Assembly (NCBI GenBank): GCA_029098225.1
Contig: JAQXNX010000010.1
Location: 62,001-126,000 of the forward strand
DNA length: 64,000 bases
From: Spirochaetales bacterium
GTDB taxonomy: Bacteria > Spirochaetota > Spirochaetia > Treponematales > Treponemataceae
Reading direction: 5' to 3'
The notes under the pieces were generated by a model, which saw nothing but the letters and a program-made list of their open reading frames with translations, did not search any database and was not told where the DNA came from. Positions within the stretch are counted from its first letter, which is position 1. Each line of letters begins with the position of its first letter. This document shows, piece after piece, positions 52,261-61,950 of the stretch. A program made the translations under genes and the position numbers.

Positions 52261-55200
52261 TTAAATGAAATAACTCTTCATCTGGCCTTTTCCTTTTACT
52301 TCAACATCTACAATAGAACTGTAGCTAAATTCATCTTTTGTCTGTTCATAAGTTGACTGAGAAACATGTATCCTCATTGCTTCTCCTGTACTTTCCATTC
52401 GGCTTGCAACGTTTACAGTATCGCCCCAGATATCATAAATAAACTTAGATTTTCCAATTACACCTGCAACTACATTTCCTGTATTAATTCCTAGACGTAT
52501 ATGCACCTGAACCTTTGAAGCTTTATTAAACTCTTCAACATCTTTAATTAAGCCCTGTGCATATTTTACCATCTTAGCAGCACCGCCATTATCGCGTTCA
52601 TCAGTAAGGCCGGTAGCAGCCATATATGCATCTCCGATTGTTTTAATTTTTTCAATTCCTTCTTCTCGCGCACGTTCGTCAAATTTTGTTATCATTGAAT
52701 TAAGCATTGTAACAACTTCTTCAGCAGACATTCCATCGCTCATTTTTGTAAAACCGACAATATCTGTAAACAAAACTGTTACGTTAGGATAATTTTTAGC
52801 AATTATTCTATCCGGATGTTCAGTAAGCTCTGCAGCAACTTCAGAAGGCAAAATATTCAAAAGAAGTTTTTCGGCCTTTTCGTTTGCAAGCTTCAAATCC
52901 CGAGTTCTTTCTTCAACCTTGTTTTCAAGCTCAATCTGATATTTACGCATATTTCTGATTTTATTCCAGATTATTAAAGCTATTACAGCAATTACAAAAA
53001 TTCCAATAACTATCCAGAACCAGGCAAGCTGCCAGATATATGGTTTCTTAATAATAGTAATTGGTGCCGAAGGTTCACTTTGAACTTCATCTCCATTTTG
53101 AGACTTAACTGTAAATTCATAAGTACCTGGCTTTAAGTTTGTATAAGATACATTTCGCAAATTTGACCATTGTGAATAATCCTGTTCAAAGCCGCTAAGC
53201 TTATAACAGAAAGTCATCTGTTCAGAAGAAATAAAGCTTAATCCGGTAAATTTAATACTCAAACGTTTTGCAGAAGGAGGAATTATAATTTTTCCTCCAT
53301 TAAAATCGTATTTTTGAGAATCAATAGAATATTCCTGAATTTCAATTTTTGGTGCAACCTGATTCTTTCCGGATTTTACAGGGTCGTAAACTGCAAAACC
53401 ATCTATTAAGGTAAACCAGATTCTTCCTAAAGCATCTTGAGTAGAAACTGAAGTTGAAGTTACACCACCGGTAATTAATCCATCCGAATTACCATACTGC
53501 TTTACAGTTAAAACATCGCCGCTGCCAGAAATAACATTTTCCATATCTTCCAGCGAAACAGATATTACACCTTTATTGCTTGTCATCCAGACTGTCTGAG
53601 TATAATCACAAATCATCTGGAAAATTCCATCACTTCCAAGTCCATTCGAAGAATTTAAATTCTGGAAAGAATCTACATATTCAATATATTTTGAAATTCC
53701 TGTTCCTGTAGTAATCCAGATTTCATTATTTAAAGTCGAAATTTTAAATATTACGTTTCCGGCAAGTCCATCATTCGAAGTATAATGTTTTACTATCTGC
53801 CTGTCTTTTAAAACATAAATTCCACCGCCGTCTGTTCCAACCCAAATCTGTCCCAAGGAATCTTCATAAAGAGCCATAATAAATTCATTTTCAAAGCCAT
53901 TGGCTCTCTGAATATTTGTAATTTTTCCATTGGAATCTATAATTGATAGACCTTGTGTTGTTCCAACGTAAAAATCGCCGGTTGTTGTTTTAATTGCAAC
54001 CCGACATTTTAATCCAACAAGTCCATCATCAACTGTCCAGCAGAAAATTTTATCATCAGGCGTAACCAGAATTTGACTGGTAGCAGCATAACAGGAAATT
54101 AAAAGTTCATTATCTGCAGTCATCCCAATATGTCTTACTCGTGAACCTTTACAATATTCTGTAATTTTATTTTCTACGAATGCATTATCCTTATAACAAT
54201 AAACACCATCATCAGCACCAATCCAGGTAACATTACGAAGCTTGTCTTCACAAATTGCATTAACAGCAATAGGCATTGTAATTGTACGGAATTTTCCCTG
54301 ACTCATTTTTTCAATTCCACCGCGATTATATCCAATCCAGATGTTTCCTTCTCTATCCTGGAAAATCTCGTTTATATAGTCATCAGAAATTCCGTTGCGC
54401 TTATCGTAATATGTATACAAACCGTTATGAATAATTGTAATTCCACTGTCACCTGCAAACCAGTAATCACCATTTGTATCCTGAATAATAGAATTTATGA
54501 CAGTTCCATCTGTATGATCATGGCCAACATCAAAAACAGTTTCTTCAGTATCTTTAATTCGTACTGCATAATGTGGTGCTACACCAAACCAGAAAGCACC
54601 ACTTTTATCTTGAGTAACTTCATTTACCGAAGGATTATTGATTTTTGTAATTCCTTTAAAACGTTCTATTTTTTTATTTGAATAAACAAAAAGATCATTT
54701 TCTATAGCTGTAGAAATCCAGATTCTTCCTGCTGTATCGCAAAAAAGTTTAGATACCTGGATAGTTTCCTGCCCAAGCTCTTCCAGACCTTCCGGTACAA
54801 TAAATTCATGAGAAGGTGTAAAATAACACAATCCTGAAGCAGTTCCAAACCATATGTTATGATCCAAATCTTCGCAAATTGCACGAACTGAATTATGTGG
54901 AAGTCCGTTATCTGTTGTATATTTTATAAGTTCACCATTTTTCTGAAAACAGGTAACACCTTCATCATTATGGCCAACCCAAAGATTTTCTTTACTATCC
55001 TGAAAAATAGAACGAACAGCTGTAAAATCATATTTTGCATCCAGAGTTCGTGTGAAATTTACAAATTCAACACCATCAAAACGCACAAGACCATCATAAG
55101 TTCCTATGTATATATACCCTTTCTGATCCTGAACAAGGGCAGTTATGGTCATTCCCGGAAGCCCGTCTGCTGTAGTCCATTTGCGGCTTACAAAATCATT

Positions 55201-55308
55201 TAAAAAACCCTGATCTACATTTCCTTTAGCTGCTGTTTGAGAAAATACAGAAAACATTCCGGCACAAAAAAAGAATCCGGCACACAATAAAGAAACAAAT
55301 CTCTTCAT
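52261..55308 (-). CDS. Reg_prop propeller receptor with class III adenylate cyclase
   Basis: 1015 residues from ATG 55308 (GGAGGAG upstream). Signal peptide (MKRFVSLLCAGFFF...SVFSQ), then about a dozen two-component-regulator propeller repeats such as GLPHNSVRAICEDLDHNIWF. A Y_Y_Y domain (SIKFTGLSFISSEQMTFCYK), one membrane helix (AWFWIVIGIFVIAVIALII), a coiled coil and a C-terminal cyclase follow. Cyclase motifs: VLFTDIVGFTKMS (metal Asp), KIKTIGDAYMA (Lys for adenine), YDIWGDTVNVASRM. The periplasmic sensor of hybrid histidine kinases is here wired to cAMP synthesis. It stands alone between hutH and tRNA-Cys. Confidence 0.92.
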   Translation of the reverse strand: MKRFVSLLCAGFFFCAGMFSVFSQTAAKGNVDQGFLNDFVSRKWTTADGLPGMTITALVQDQKGYIYIGTYDGLVRFDGVEFVNFTRTLDAKYDFTAVRSIFQDSKENLWVGHNDEGVTCFQKNGELIKYTTDNGLPHNSVRAICEDLDHNIWFGTASGLCYFTPSHEFIVPEGLEELGQETIQVSKLFCDTAGRIWISTAIENDLFVYSNKKIERFKGITKINNPSVNEVTQDKSGAFWFGVAPHYAVRIKDTEETVFDVGHDHTDGTVINSIIQDTNGDYWFAGDSGITIIHNGLYTYYDKRNGISDDYINEIFQDREGNIWIGYNRGGIEKMSQGKFRTITMPIAVNAICEDKLRNVTWIGADDGVYCYKDNAFVENKITEYCKGSRVRHIGMTADNELLISCYAATSQILVTPDDKIFCWTVDDGLVGLKCRVAIKTTTGDFYVGTTQGLSIIDSNGKITNIQRANGFENEFIMALYEDSLGQIWVGTDGGGIYVLKDRQIVKHYTSNDGLAGNVIFKISTLNNEIWITTGTGISKYIEYVDSFQNLNSSNGLGSDGIFQMICDYTQTVWMTSNKGVISVSLEDMENVISGSGDVLTVKQYGNSDGLITGGVTSTSVSTQDALGRIWFTLIDGFAVYDPVKSGKNQVAPKIEIQEYSIDSQKYDFNGGKIIIPPSAKRLSIKFTGLSFISSEQMTFCYKLSGFEQDYSQWSNLRNVSYTNLKPGTYEFTVKSQNGDEVQSEPSAPITIIKKPYIWQLAWFWIVIGIFVIAVIALIIWNKIRNMRKYQIELENKVEERTRDLKLANEKAEKLLLNILPSEVAAELTEHPDRIIAKNYPNVTVLFTDIVGFTKMSDGMSAEEVVTMLNSMITKFDERAREEGIEKIKTIGDAYMAATGLTDERDNGGAAKMVKYAQGLIKDVEEFNKASKVQVHIRLGINTGNVVAGVIGKSKFIYDIWGDTVNVASRMESTGEAMRIHVSQSTYEQTKDEFSYSSIVDVEVKGKGQMKSYFI

Positions 55309-55368
55309 AACTCCTCCAAAAGACATAATGTTTCATTTTATTTCTGTATTTTTTAAATAAATTTTTTT

Positions 55369-55398
55369 AAAAAAAAAGGGAGTAGAAGAACTACTCCC
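55369..55398 (-). terminator. Intrinsic terminator of tRNA-Cys
   Basis: On the minus strand GGGAGTAG-TTCTT-CTACTCCC (stem 55398-55391 with 55385-55378) is followed by a run of nine T (55377-55369). It starts seven bases beyond the 3' end of the tRNA. Confidence 0.9.
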
Positions 55399-55405
55399 AA
55401 AGTAG

Positions 55406-55477
55406 AGGTGTGGATAGGAGTCGAACCTACCAATGACGGTTTTGCAGACCGATCCCTTACCGCTTGGGTACCACACC
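55406..55477 (-). tRNA. tRNA-Cys (GCA)
   Basis: Cloverleaf on the minus strand: acceptor GGTGTGG/CCACACC (55477-55471 with 55413-55407), discriminator U at 55406 as expected for tRNA-Cys, anticodon stem CGGT/ACCG with loop CTGCAAA, anticodon GCA (55445-55443), and TTCGACT in the T-loop (GGTTCGACTCC). CCA is not encoded. A strong terminator follows. Confidence 0.95.
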
Positions 55478-55639
55478 ATGTTCGGATAATATAGCAGATA
55501 AATAAAAATATGTCTAGATATTCATATTCTCTGTAATCTTCATATATTCAGTCCACAGTCACTCATGAAAGTTTTATTGTTTTCCGATAATTTATACTAT
55601 ACAATATTTTATATATCCTAAATCGTTTTTGGAGGAAAA

Positions 55640-57130
55640 ATGTTATTAAAAATCTTGGAAAAAATTGATGATTTTGTGTGGGGTGTTCCTACAATCATCC
55701 TTATTCTTGCCACGGGATTACTTCTTACAATCCGTTGCCGTGGAATTCAGTTTACAAAAACAGGACGCGCATTCAAGCAGATTTTCAAAAAGAATGATGC
55801 TGAAGGAGAACTTTCTGGTTTCTCTGCTTTATGTACAGCTTTATCTGCAACAATCGGTACAGGAAACATTGTCGGAGTTGCTACTGCTGTTTTAGGTGGT
55901 GGTCCTGGAGCTCTCTTCTGGATGTGGATTGCAGCAATTCTTGGAACCGCAACAAAATATTCAGAATGTATGCTTGCAATTAAATACCGCGAAGTAAAGC
56001 CAGATGGACACATTCTTGGAGGTCCTTTCTATACTATCGAAAAAGGTATGAAAGAACGAACCGGCTGGAGCTGGAAATGGCTCGCAATTATTTTTGCAGT
56101 TTTTGGTGTACTTGCTGGACTTTTAGGTATTGGAACAATGACTCAGGTAAATGGAATTACAGACGCCGTTAATGGAGTATTTGATCCAAATTCAACAAAC
56201 GTAGCATTTACAATTGGAGAAAGAGCATATACATGGTCAACAGTAATTGCAGGTGCATTAGTAACAATTTTCGCAGCACTTGTAATAATTGGCGGTCTTA
56301 AGCGTATTTCTAAAGTTGCAGAAAAAGTCGTTCCTTCTATGGCATTTATTTATGTATTCCTTGGAATTTCTGTAATTATAATGAATGCAACAAAAATCCC
56401 TGCAGCCTTTGTTTTAATTTTCAAATCTGCATTCGGATTTTCTGCTGTAACAGCCGGTGTTGCTGGATATATTATTAAGATGATTCTTGATTCAATGCGT
56501 AAAGGTATTGCCCGAGGTATTTTCTCTAACGAAGCCGGACTTGGTTCTGCTCCTATTGCTGCAGCTCCAGTTCAGACAAATGAGCCGGTTGAACAGGGTC
56601 TTGTAAATATGACAGGAACTATAATTGATACTTTGATTATCTGTACAATGACAGGACTTGCTATAGTACTCGCATTCTATGGAGATATTATTGCTCCAGG
56701 TGGAATGGTTTACGAAATGAAAGATAACGTTCTTACACTTGTTCCAAAATGGAATGGCGGTCTTGAAGGCTCTCAGCTCACTGCAGCTGCATTCTCCAGA
56801 GTTTTGGGTGGAGATAATAAATCTGTAAAATTCCTTCTTATGGTTTGTCTCGCATTCTTTGCATTTACAACAATTCTTGGATGGGATTATTATTCAGAAA
56901 AATGTCTTGAATATCTTACAAACGGAAAAATGAAGCTTGTTTTGATTTTCAGAATTCTGTTTATTATTGTTGTTGCAATTGGTCCTTACTTCAAAGTTGA
57001 AGAAGTATTTAAGATTGCCGACATTACAAACGGATTAATGGCAATTCCAAACTGTATTTCTTTAATCTTCCTTAGCGGAGTTGTTGCAAGAGAAACCAAA
57101 AAATACTTTGAAAAATTCCCAAAGCTGTAA
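55640..57130 (+). CDS. AGCS-family sodium:alanine/glycine symporter
   Basis: 496 residues and about eleven helices. Signature regions GFSALCTALSATIGTGNIVG, ATKYSECMLAIKYRE, GGPFYTIEKGM and RGIFSNEAGLGSAPIAAA identify the AGCS family, which imports alanine or glycine with sodium. TTGGAGGAAAA precedes the ATG. It is a single-gene unit ending at a hairpin (57145-57169) and a stronger terminator (57186-57220). Confidence 0.95.
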   Translation: MLLKILEKIDDFVWGVPTIILILATGLLLTIRCRGIQFTKTGRAFKQIFKKNDAEGELSGFSALCTALSATIGTGNIVGVATAVLGGGPGALFWMWIAAILGTATKYSECMLAIKYREVKPDGHILGGPFYTIEKGMKERTGWSWKWLAIIFAVFGVLAGLLGIGTMTQVNGITDAVNGVFDPNSTNVAFTIGERAYTWSTVIAGALVTIFAALVIIGGLKRISKVAEKVVPSMAFIYVFLGISVIIMNATKIPAAFVLIFKSAFGFSAVTAGVAGYIIKMILDSMRKGIARGIFSNEAGLGSAPIAAAPVQTNEPVEQGLVNMTGTIIDTLIICTMTGLAIVLAFYGDIIAPGGMVYEMKDNVLTLVPKWNGGLEGSQLTAAAFSRVLGGDNKSVKFLLMVCLAFFAFTTILGWDYYSEKCLEYLTNGKMKLVLIFRILFIIVVAIGPYFKVEEVFKIADITNGLMAIPNCISLIFLSGVVARETKKYFEKFPKL

Positions 57131-57185
57131 TTTAGTATTAAAAAGTGGTGAATAAAAATTATTCACCACCGATTATATTTTCATA

Positions 57186-57220
57186 AAAGACGGAATTTAC
57201 ACTTTATAAATTCCGTCTTT
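57186..57220. terminator. Bidirectional terminator overlapping the EAL gene stop
   Basis: A 14-bp perfect stem (57186-57199 with 57207-57220, seven-base loop). It is followed by TATTTTTT on the plus strand and TTTTATG on the minus strand. The stop codon of the EAL gene (57199-57197) and its last codons are inside the hairpin, so it ends both the AGCS and EAL transcripts. A second weaker hairpin (57145-57155 with 57159-57169) lies just upstream on the AGCS side. Confidence 0.8.
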
Positions 57221-59131
57221 TATTTTTTGAATAAGTTCTTCTTTCTTCATCGGTTTTCCAAACAAATATCCCTGCAAACGTTCACAACCAATTTCTTTTA
57301 AGAAATTAAATGCTTCATCTGTTTCCACACCTTCTGTTAAAGTCTGCATTCCCAATTCATTTGCAAGAGAAACTATACTTTTTAAAACCTTTTTTGCCTT
57401 TTGATTTCCCGAAAAATTAGACAGGAATTTCATGTCTATTTTCATCATATCAAAATCATATTCCTTAAGAACATTTAAGCCTGAATATCCTGAGCCAAAA
57501 TCATCAAGCCAAAGCGCATAACCTGCACTTCGGAATTTACGCATAGCTTCCTGAAGCTTTCCATCATTTTCTGTAAGAGCACTTTCTGTAATTTCTACAT
57601 GAACATATTTTCTTTCAATTCCATATTTTAAAAGGCAGGACTCAACCTCATTAGACAAATCAAGTATATCAAAATCCATACGAGAAAAATTCAGTGAAAT
57701 AGGAATAACAACATTTCCGTCCTGAATATCTTTTTTAATATCACGACAAACCTGCTCGACAATATATATATCAAGCTTATGAATCTGGTGATATTCTTCC
57801 AGAGTTTGAATAAAATCTACCGGAGACAAAAAGCCATGTTTTGGATCATCCCATCTTGCAAGAGCCTCCGCACCACATAATTTTCCGCTTAATGTATCTA
57901 TAACCGGCTGGTAATAACATTTTATGTAGCCATTTGAAATTGCGTCATCAATGTTATTAATTATATACTGCTTTTTATAAAAATCCTTAGACATTGAATT
58001 ATCATATTCACAATAGCTCTTTGTATAATGCTTTTTTATAGAATAACAGGCATATCGTGCATGATCACAGGCAACAATAGGAAGACAATCTCTATCTTCA
58101 GGTCTGTATGCACCAGTTTTTAAACACATTTTAATTTCGCTGTCTTTATTAATAATAATTTCTTCAAGCTTTTTCAGCTTAGACATGTAATCTTTATCAC
58201 TTGTTAAAATTGCAAAATTATCATTTGAAAAATAAGCAACTATTGAACCTTTAAAAATCTTTTCAATAGTTTGCGCAAAGGCACGTAAAAATTCATTTCC
58301 ATCCAGAAAGCCATATTTCTCATTAAAGTTTTTAAAATTTTCAATATCAAGAAATAAATAAATAAGCTCTCTAATATCTACTTTTGGATTCTGCATTAAC
58401 GACACAGCCTGACTTCTAAAATACTGCATATTTGCAATACCGGTTACTTCATCACTTATAGAAAGCTTTGTAAGAATACTGTTTGTATGTTCTATCTGTT
58501 CGTCATTTTTTGCTTCCTTTATTCTCTGATGAAACGAATTTGAAGAAGCCATTAAAATTGCAATCCAGATTATAAAAAGATTTACCTGCGTAGCATAAGT
58601 TGCCGGAACTTTTCTTGTACATAATGCATAAAAAATGCAGAATGAAATACTTAAAAAAGCAATTGAATAAATCGGGCGCCAGATTAAAAAGCAGAATACA
58701 AAAATTACCATTGTCATTAAAGTAATAAATTGTTCGCCTTTTATATAATCAAGATAAGAAATATAAATTCCAAAAATAATACAAACAAAAGAAAAGAACG
58801 TATGTATAATTTTTCCAAGAATCAGATTCGGCTTTTTATCTATATTATTAAAAAAATAAATGGAATAACATAACATAATTATTCCGGTAACAAGCAGAGT
58901 AATATACGAGCCTATGTGAGAAAACATCCATTGGGCAGAACGGATAGTTTCTCCGGTATAGTGATTAAAAAGAACGCTGGAAATCATAAAAATTTCCAGA
59001 CAAATAATTACACTTGAAAGATAAATAGCAGATTTAGCATTTGAACGGTCTAAATATTTTTCTACATATTCACTATATTTTTCTAAGCCAAGAAATCGCT
59101 TAAATTTTTCCAGTTTACTCATATATATCAT
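57197..59131 (-). CDS. Membrane EAL phosphodiesterase with degenerate GGDEF domain
   Basis: 644 residues: about six N-terminal membrane helices (to about 205), a GGDEF-like domain (about 225-370) whose active site reads YFSNDNFAIL in place of GGDEF, and an EAL domain (about 385-640). The EAL domain keeps GAEALARWDDP, the Asn in LNFSRM, ITESALTEND, LDDFGSGYSG, KIDMKF and EGVET. It should hydrolyse cyclic di-GMP to pGpG, while the GGDEF part is regulatory at most. ATG 59122 (MSKLEKF) is an alternative start. It is monocistronic. Confidence 0.92.
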   Translation of the reverse strand: MIYMSKLEKFKRFLGLEKYSEYVEKYLDRSNAKSAIYLSSVIICLEIFMISSVLFNHYTGETIRSAQWMFSHIGSYITLLVTGIIMLCYSIYFFNNIDKKPNLILGKIIHTFFSFVCIIFGIYISYLDYIKGEQFITLMTMVIFVFCFLIWRPIYSIAFLSISFCIFYALCTRKVPATYATQVNLFIIWIAILMASSNSFHQRIKEAKNDEQIEHTNSILTKLSISDEVTGIANMQYFRSQAVSLMQNPKVDIRELIYLFLDIENFKNFNEKYGFLDGNEFLRAFAQTIEKIFKGSIVAYFSNDNFAILTSDKDYMSKLKKLEEIIINKDSEIKMCLKTGAYRPEDRDCLPIVACDHARYACYSIKKHYTKSYCEYDNSMSKDFYKKQYIINNIDDAISNGYIKCYYQPVIDTLSGKLCGAEALARWDDPKHGFLSPVDFIQTLEEYHQIHKLDIYIVEQVCRDIKKDIQDGNVVIPISLNFSRMDFDILDLSNEVESCLLKYGIERKYVHVEITESALTENDGKLQEAMRKFRSAGYALWLDDFGSGYSGLNVLKEYDFDMMKIDMKFLSNFSGNQKAKKVLKSIVSLANELGMQTLTEGVETDEAFNFLKEIGCERLQGYLFGKPMKKEELIQKIKDGIYKV

Positions 59132-59267
59132 TATAAAATAGTTTTTCTGAAAGTAAAATTTTATTTAAAAAATTTATTTTTATTAAAATTCAAATAATAA
59201 GCATGCTTTCCTCTCATTCTCCTCTTATCCACTTTACTAAGCGTCTTATCTGGAATATTATAAGCCT

Positions 59268-60206
59268 ATGATGACAAAACATAATATGCAGAAATTGCAG
59301 GAACTTTCTATTGAATATGGGCCTCTTTGTGTTGGCTTAGATACAGATCCTTCTTATATTCCGGAAAATATTTTAAAAAATTATGAATCGCCGGCTAAAG
59401 CAGTGCTTGCTTACAATAAGGTAATTATCGACCGTGTTGTTAAAGACAAATCAGCCTGCTGCTTTAAGATTCAAATAGCCTACTATGAAGCAATGGGCCT
59501 TGAAGGAATGAAAGTTTACAGCGAAACCTTAAATTATGTACGTTCAAGTGGTTTAATTGCTATTTCTGATATTAAACGCGGAGATATTGGTGCAACTTCA
59601 GATGCATATGCAAAAGCTCATTTTACCGGAGATTTTGAAACAGATATTATTACAATTAATCCATACATGGGTTTTGACACCTTACAGCCTTTTACTAAAT
59701 TCAGCACTCCAGAACTTGGAGGAAAAGGAGCCTTTGTTCTTTTATGTACAAGCAACCCTGGAATGACTGATATAGAACATCAAAAATTAACTAACGGTAG
59801 TTTGTTACTTGAAAGAGTCGGAGATGAAATTGAAAGAATTGGCAAGCAGTGGCGTGATGAATGTGCTGACTACAAAAATCAAACATGTGGAATTTTTGGA
59901 GCAGTAGTTGGTGCAACTCAGGAACAGGATGCACGCTATCTTCGAGATAAATATGCAGACACACTTTTCTTAATACCTGGTTATGGAGCACAGGGAGGTG
60001 CTGCACGAATAGCTGCAACACTTTTAGATAAAGCTGGAGGTGTAGTAAATTCTAGCCGAGGAATTTTGTGTGCCTGGAAAAAAGATGAAAAGCTTTCTGC
60101 AGCACGCGAAAATTCTTCGCTTACACTTGCAGACATTGCAGATTCAGCAGCTAGAGCAAGCCTTTTTAGTAAAGAAGATTTAATCTCTGCAAAAAAAGCG
60201 CTTTAA
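59268..60206 (+). CDS. pyrF: Orotidine 5'-phosphate decarboxylase
   Basis: 312 residues, the size of the long (type 2) PyrF. Substrate and catalytic motifs: LCVGLDTDPS, ACCFKIQIAYYEA, catalytic ISDIKRGDIGATSDAYA, VVGATQEQDA, and phosphate-binding FLIPGYGAQGG. It makes UMP from OMP, the last step of pyrimidine synthesis. The PyrKD fusion that feeds this step lies 36 kb away. Two tandem ATG codons (59268, 59271) are possible starts, and no strong ribosome binding site is seen. Confidence 0.95.
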   Translation: MMTKHNMQKLQELSIEYGPLCVGLDTDPSYIPENILKNYESPAKAVLAYNKVIIDRVVKDKSACCFKIQIAYYEAMGLEGMKVYSETLNYVRSSGLIAISDIKRGDIGATSDAYAKAHFTGDFETDIITINPYMGFDTLQPFTKFSTPELGGKGAFVLLCTSNPGMTDIEHQKLTNGSLLLERVGDEIERIGKQWRDECADYKNQTCGIFGAVVGATQEQDARYLRDKYADTLFLIPGYGAQGGAARIAATLLDKAGGVVNSSRGILCAWKKDEKLSAARENSSLTLADIADSAARASLFSKEDLISAKKAL

Positions 60207-60223
60207 TTAAAATTTTCGGGTAA

Positions 60224-61051
60224 TTAAATAACAAGCACCTTTTCTCTTAAAAATTCAGCAATTCCGTCATTGTTGTTGTCTTTTGGCGTTATAAAATCAG
60301 CTGCTTTTTTTATTGCCTCTAAGCCGTTACACATTGCAACACCATAACCTGCCATCTTAATAAGACTTTCATCATTCATGCTGTCGCCAAAGCCCATAGC
60401 TTTTTCAACTCCAAAGCCTAAAGATTCACACAACCATTTTACAGCTTCTCCCTTTCCGCAATTTGGAGGAAGAATTTCCAGAAAATATGGCTTGCTTGTA
60501 AAAATTACGGCACGCTCTTTAAACTCATCACGAAGAATTTTCTGCAGCTTAAGAAGCTCTTCTGGTTCACCGGGAACAAGCATTTTTGTAAAACCGGTTT
60601 TTAAAAAATTTTCGTAATCATCAACCTTAGCCCCTTTTAGTCCGCATAAATCAACATCAAGCTTGGTCCACTTTGTTTCTTCGCGATAATAAATTGTATC
60701 AGGAGTATAAACTTCGCTGCGTAATCCAAAGCTTTCTGCAATTTCATTAGCACGCAAAAGAATTTCCGGTTCAACCTTTTTACAGAAAATCTGCTGACGT
60801 TTATGTAAATCAAAAATTGAACAGCCGTTAATGGCAATTAAATAGCGACCCGTTTCCATTCCGGCAATTTCCAGGCGCCTAACGAACGGTAGTATAGCGT
60901 CTTCGGCACGGCCTGAACATAAAACAATATATATTCCACGCCTTGCACATTCTCTAAGAGCTTCTACATTTTTATCTGTAATTTCACGCTTATCATTTAA
61001 AAGAGTATCATCTAAATCAAATGCAATCAGTTTAACATCAAGCTTCTGCAT
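60224..61051 (-). CDS. Cof-type HAD-IIB phosphatase
   Basis: 275 residues: motif I AFDLDDTLLNDKRE, motif II CSGR, conserved Lys region (FTSKPYFLEILPPNCGKGEA), motif III GFGDSMNDESLI. These are the landmarks of the Cof/YidA group, which dephosphorylates sugar phosphates, flavin or pyridoxal phosphates. The substrate is not assignable. Its ATG overlaps the stop of the VanY gene by one base (TAATG), so translation is coupled. Confidence 0.92.
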   Translation of the reverse strand: MQKLDVKLIAFDLDDTLLNDKREITDKNVEALRECARRGIYIVLCSGRAEDAILPFVRRLEIAGMETGRYLIAINGCSIFDLHKRQQIFCKKVEPEILLRANEIAESFGLRSEVYTPDTIYYREETKWTKLDVDLCGLKGAKVDDYENFLKTGFTKMLVPGEPEELLKLQKILRDEFKERAVIFTSKPYFLEILPPNCGKGEAVKWLCESLGFGVEKAMGFGDSMNDESLIKMAGYGVAMCNGLEAIKKAADFITPKDNNNDGIAEFLREKVLVI

Positions 61052-61917
61052 TAGTTTTCATTTTCCCAGGCATCAATAAATTCAAGCATGAACTGCTGAA
61101 TATTTCCAAACCATTTTTTCTGGAACTCGCAGGCAGTTTTACCAATATATCTAAAATGCCAGCACTCCCACATATAACCTGTTACATCTTCATATTCTTT
61201 TGGAAAACTTAAAGACCATCCATATTCAGCTGCATGCTCGTAAACCCATTTACCCATTTTTGTATCGCCCCAGTCATCGGTAATTGAACCAAAATCTACG
61301 GCAACACCCAGCTGATGCTGGCTTGTACCAGGACGAGCACTGTAACGCTCAGCAAGTTCAACACCATCCTGAGCTACATATCGATTAAATAAGCCTTCCT
61401 GATATTTATACGATCGATAGGTTGAACTAACCATAAGTTTAATTCCATCAGCTAAAGCTCCACGCGAAAGCTCTTCCAAAGCTGCATAAGCTTCCGGACG
61501 CAAAGACAAATCGTTACGGCTTACATTCCATAAATCATTATTTTTTACAGGCATTAAATCTTTAGGAACATAATCAGAAGAAACATTGTGCTTTTTATCT
61601 ATTAAATAATAAAGAGATAAATCATCTGCACGGAAAGTTTTCTGTTCATCTAAGACCTTATGAAGATCTGCAAGAAATTCTTCCGGATTACCGTTTGGAA
61701 TTGCTGCCTTACAGCGGTCAGTCATTTTCATTAAAACACGATTTAATTTTTCAATTTCCGGATTAACAGTTTTTGCAGCCGGTTCATTCACAGCAGGTTT
61801 TGCAGTTTCGTCAGTCACAGAAATCTGTTTGCCTTTATCAGACTTTGCACAGGCAGAAAAACCAATCATAATAAATGTACAAAAAAACACTAAAGCTTTA
61901 ACAATTTTTTTATTCAT
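61051..61917 (-). CDS. VanY-type D-alanyl-D-alanine carboxypeptidase lipoprotein
   Basis: 288 residues with a lipoprotein signal ending FSAC (Cys23). The peptidase M15B domain has SSTYRSYKYQEGLF, the zinc motif GTSQHQLGVAVDFG (His and Asp ligands) and the third ligand in MWECWHFRYIG. It trims terminal D-alanine from peptidoglycan stem peptides in the periplasm. The linker of about 60 residues after the lipid anchor is charged. It is in an operon with the HAD gene. Confidence 0.92.
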   Translation of the reverse strand: MNKKIVKALVFFCTFIMIGFSACAKSDKGKQISVTDETAKPAVNEPAAKTVNPEIEKLNRVLMKMTDRCKAAIPNGNPEEFLADLHKVLDEQKTFRADDLSLYYLIDKKHNVSSDYVPKDLMPVKNNDLWNVSRNDLSLRPEAYAALEELSRGALADGIKLMVSSTYRSYKYQEGLFNRYVAQDGVELAERYSARPGTSQHQLGVAVDFGSITDDWGDTKMGKWVYEHAAEYGWSLSFPKEYEDVTGYMWECWHFRYIGKTACEFQKKWFGNIQQFMLEFIDAWENEN

Positions 61918-61950
61918 AAAAATATCCCCAAAAAAGCATTATTTAAAAAA

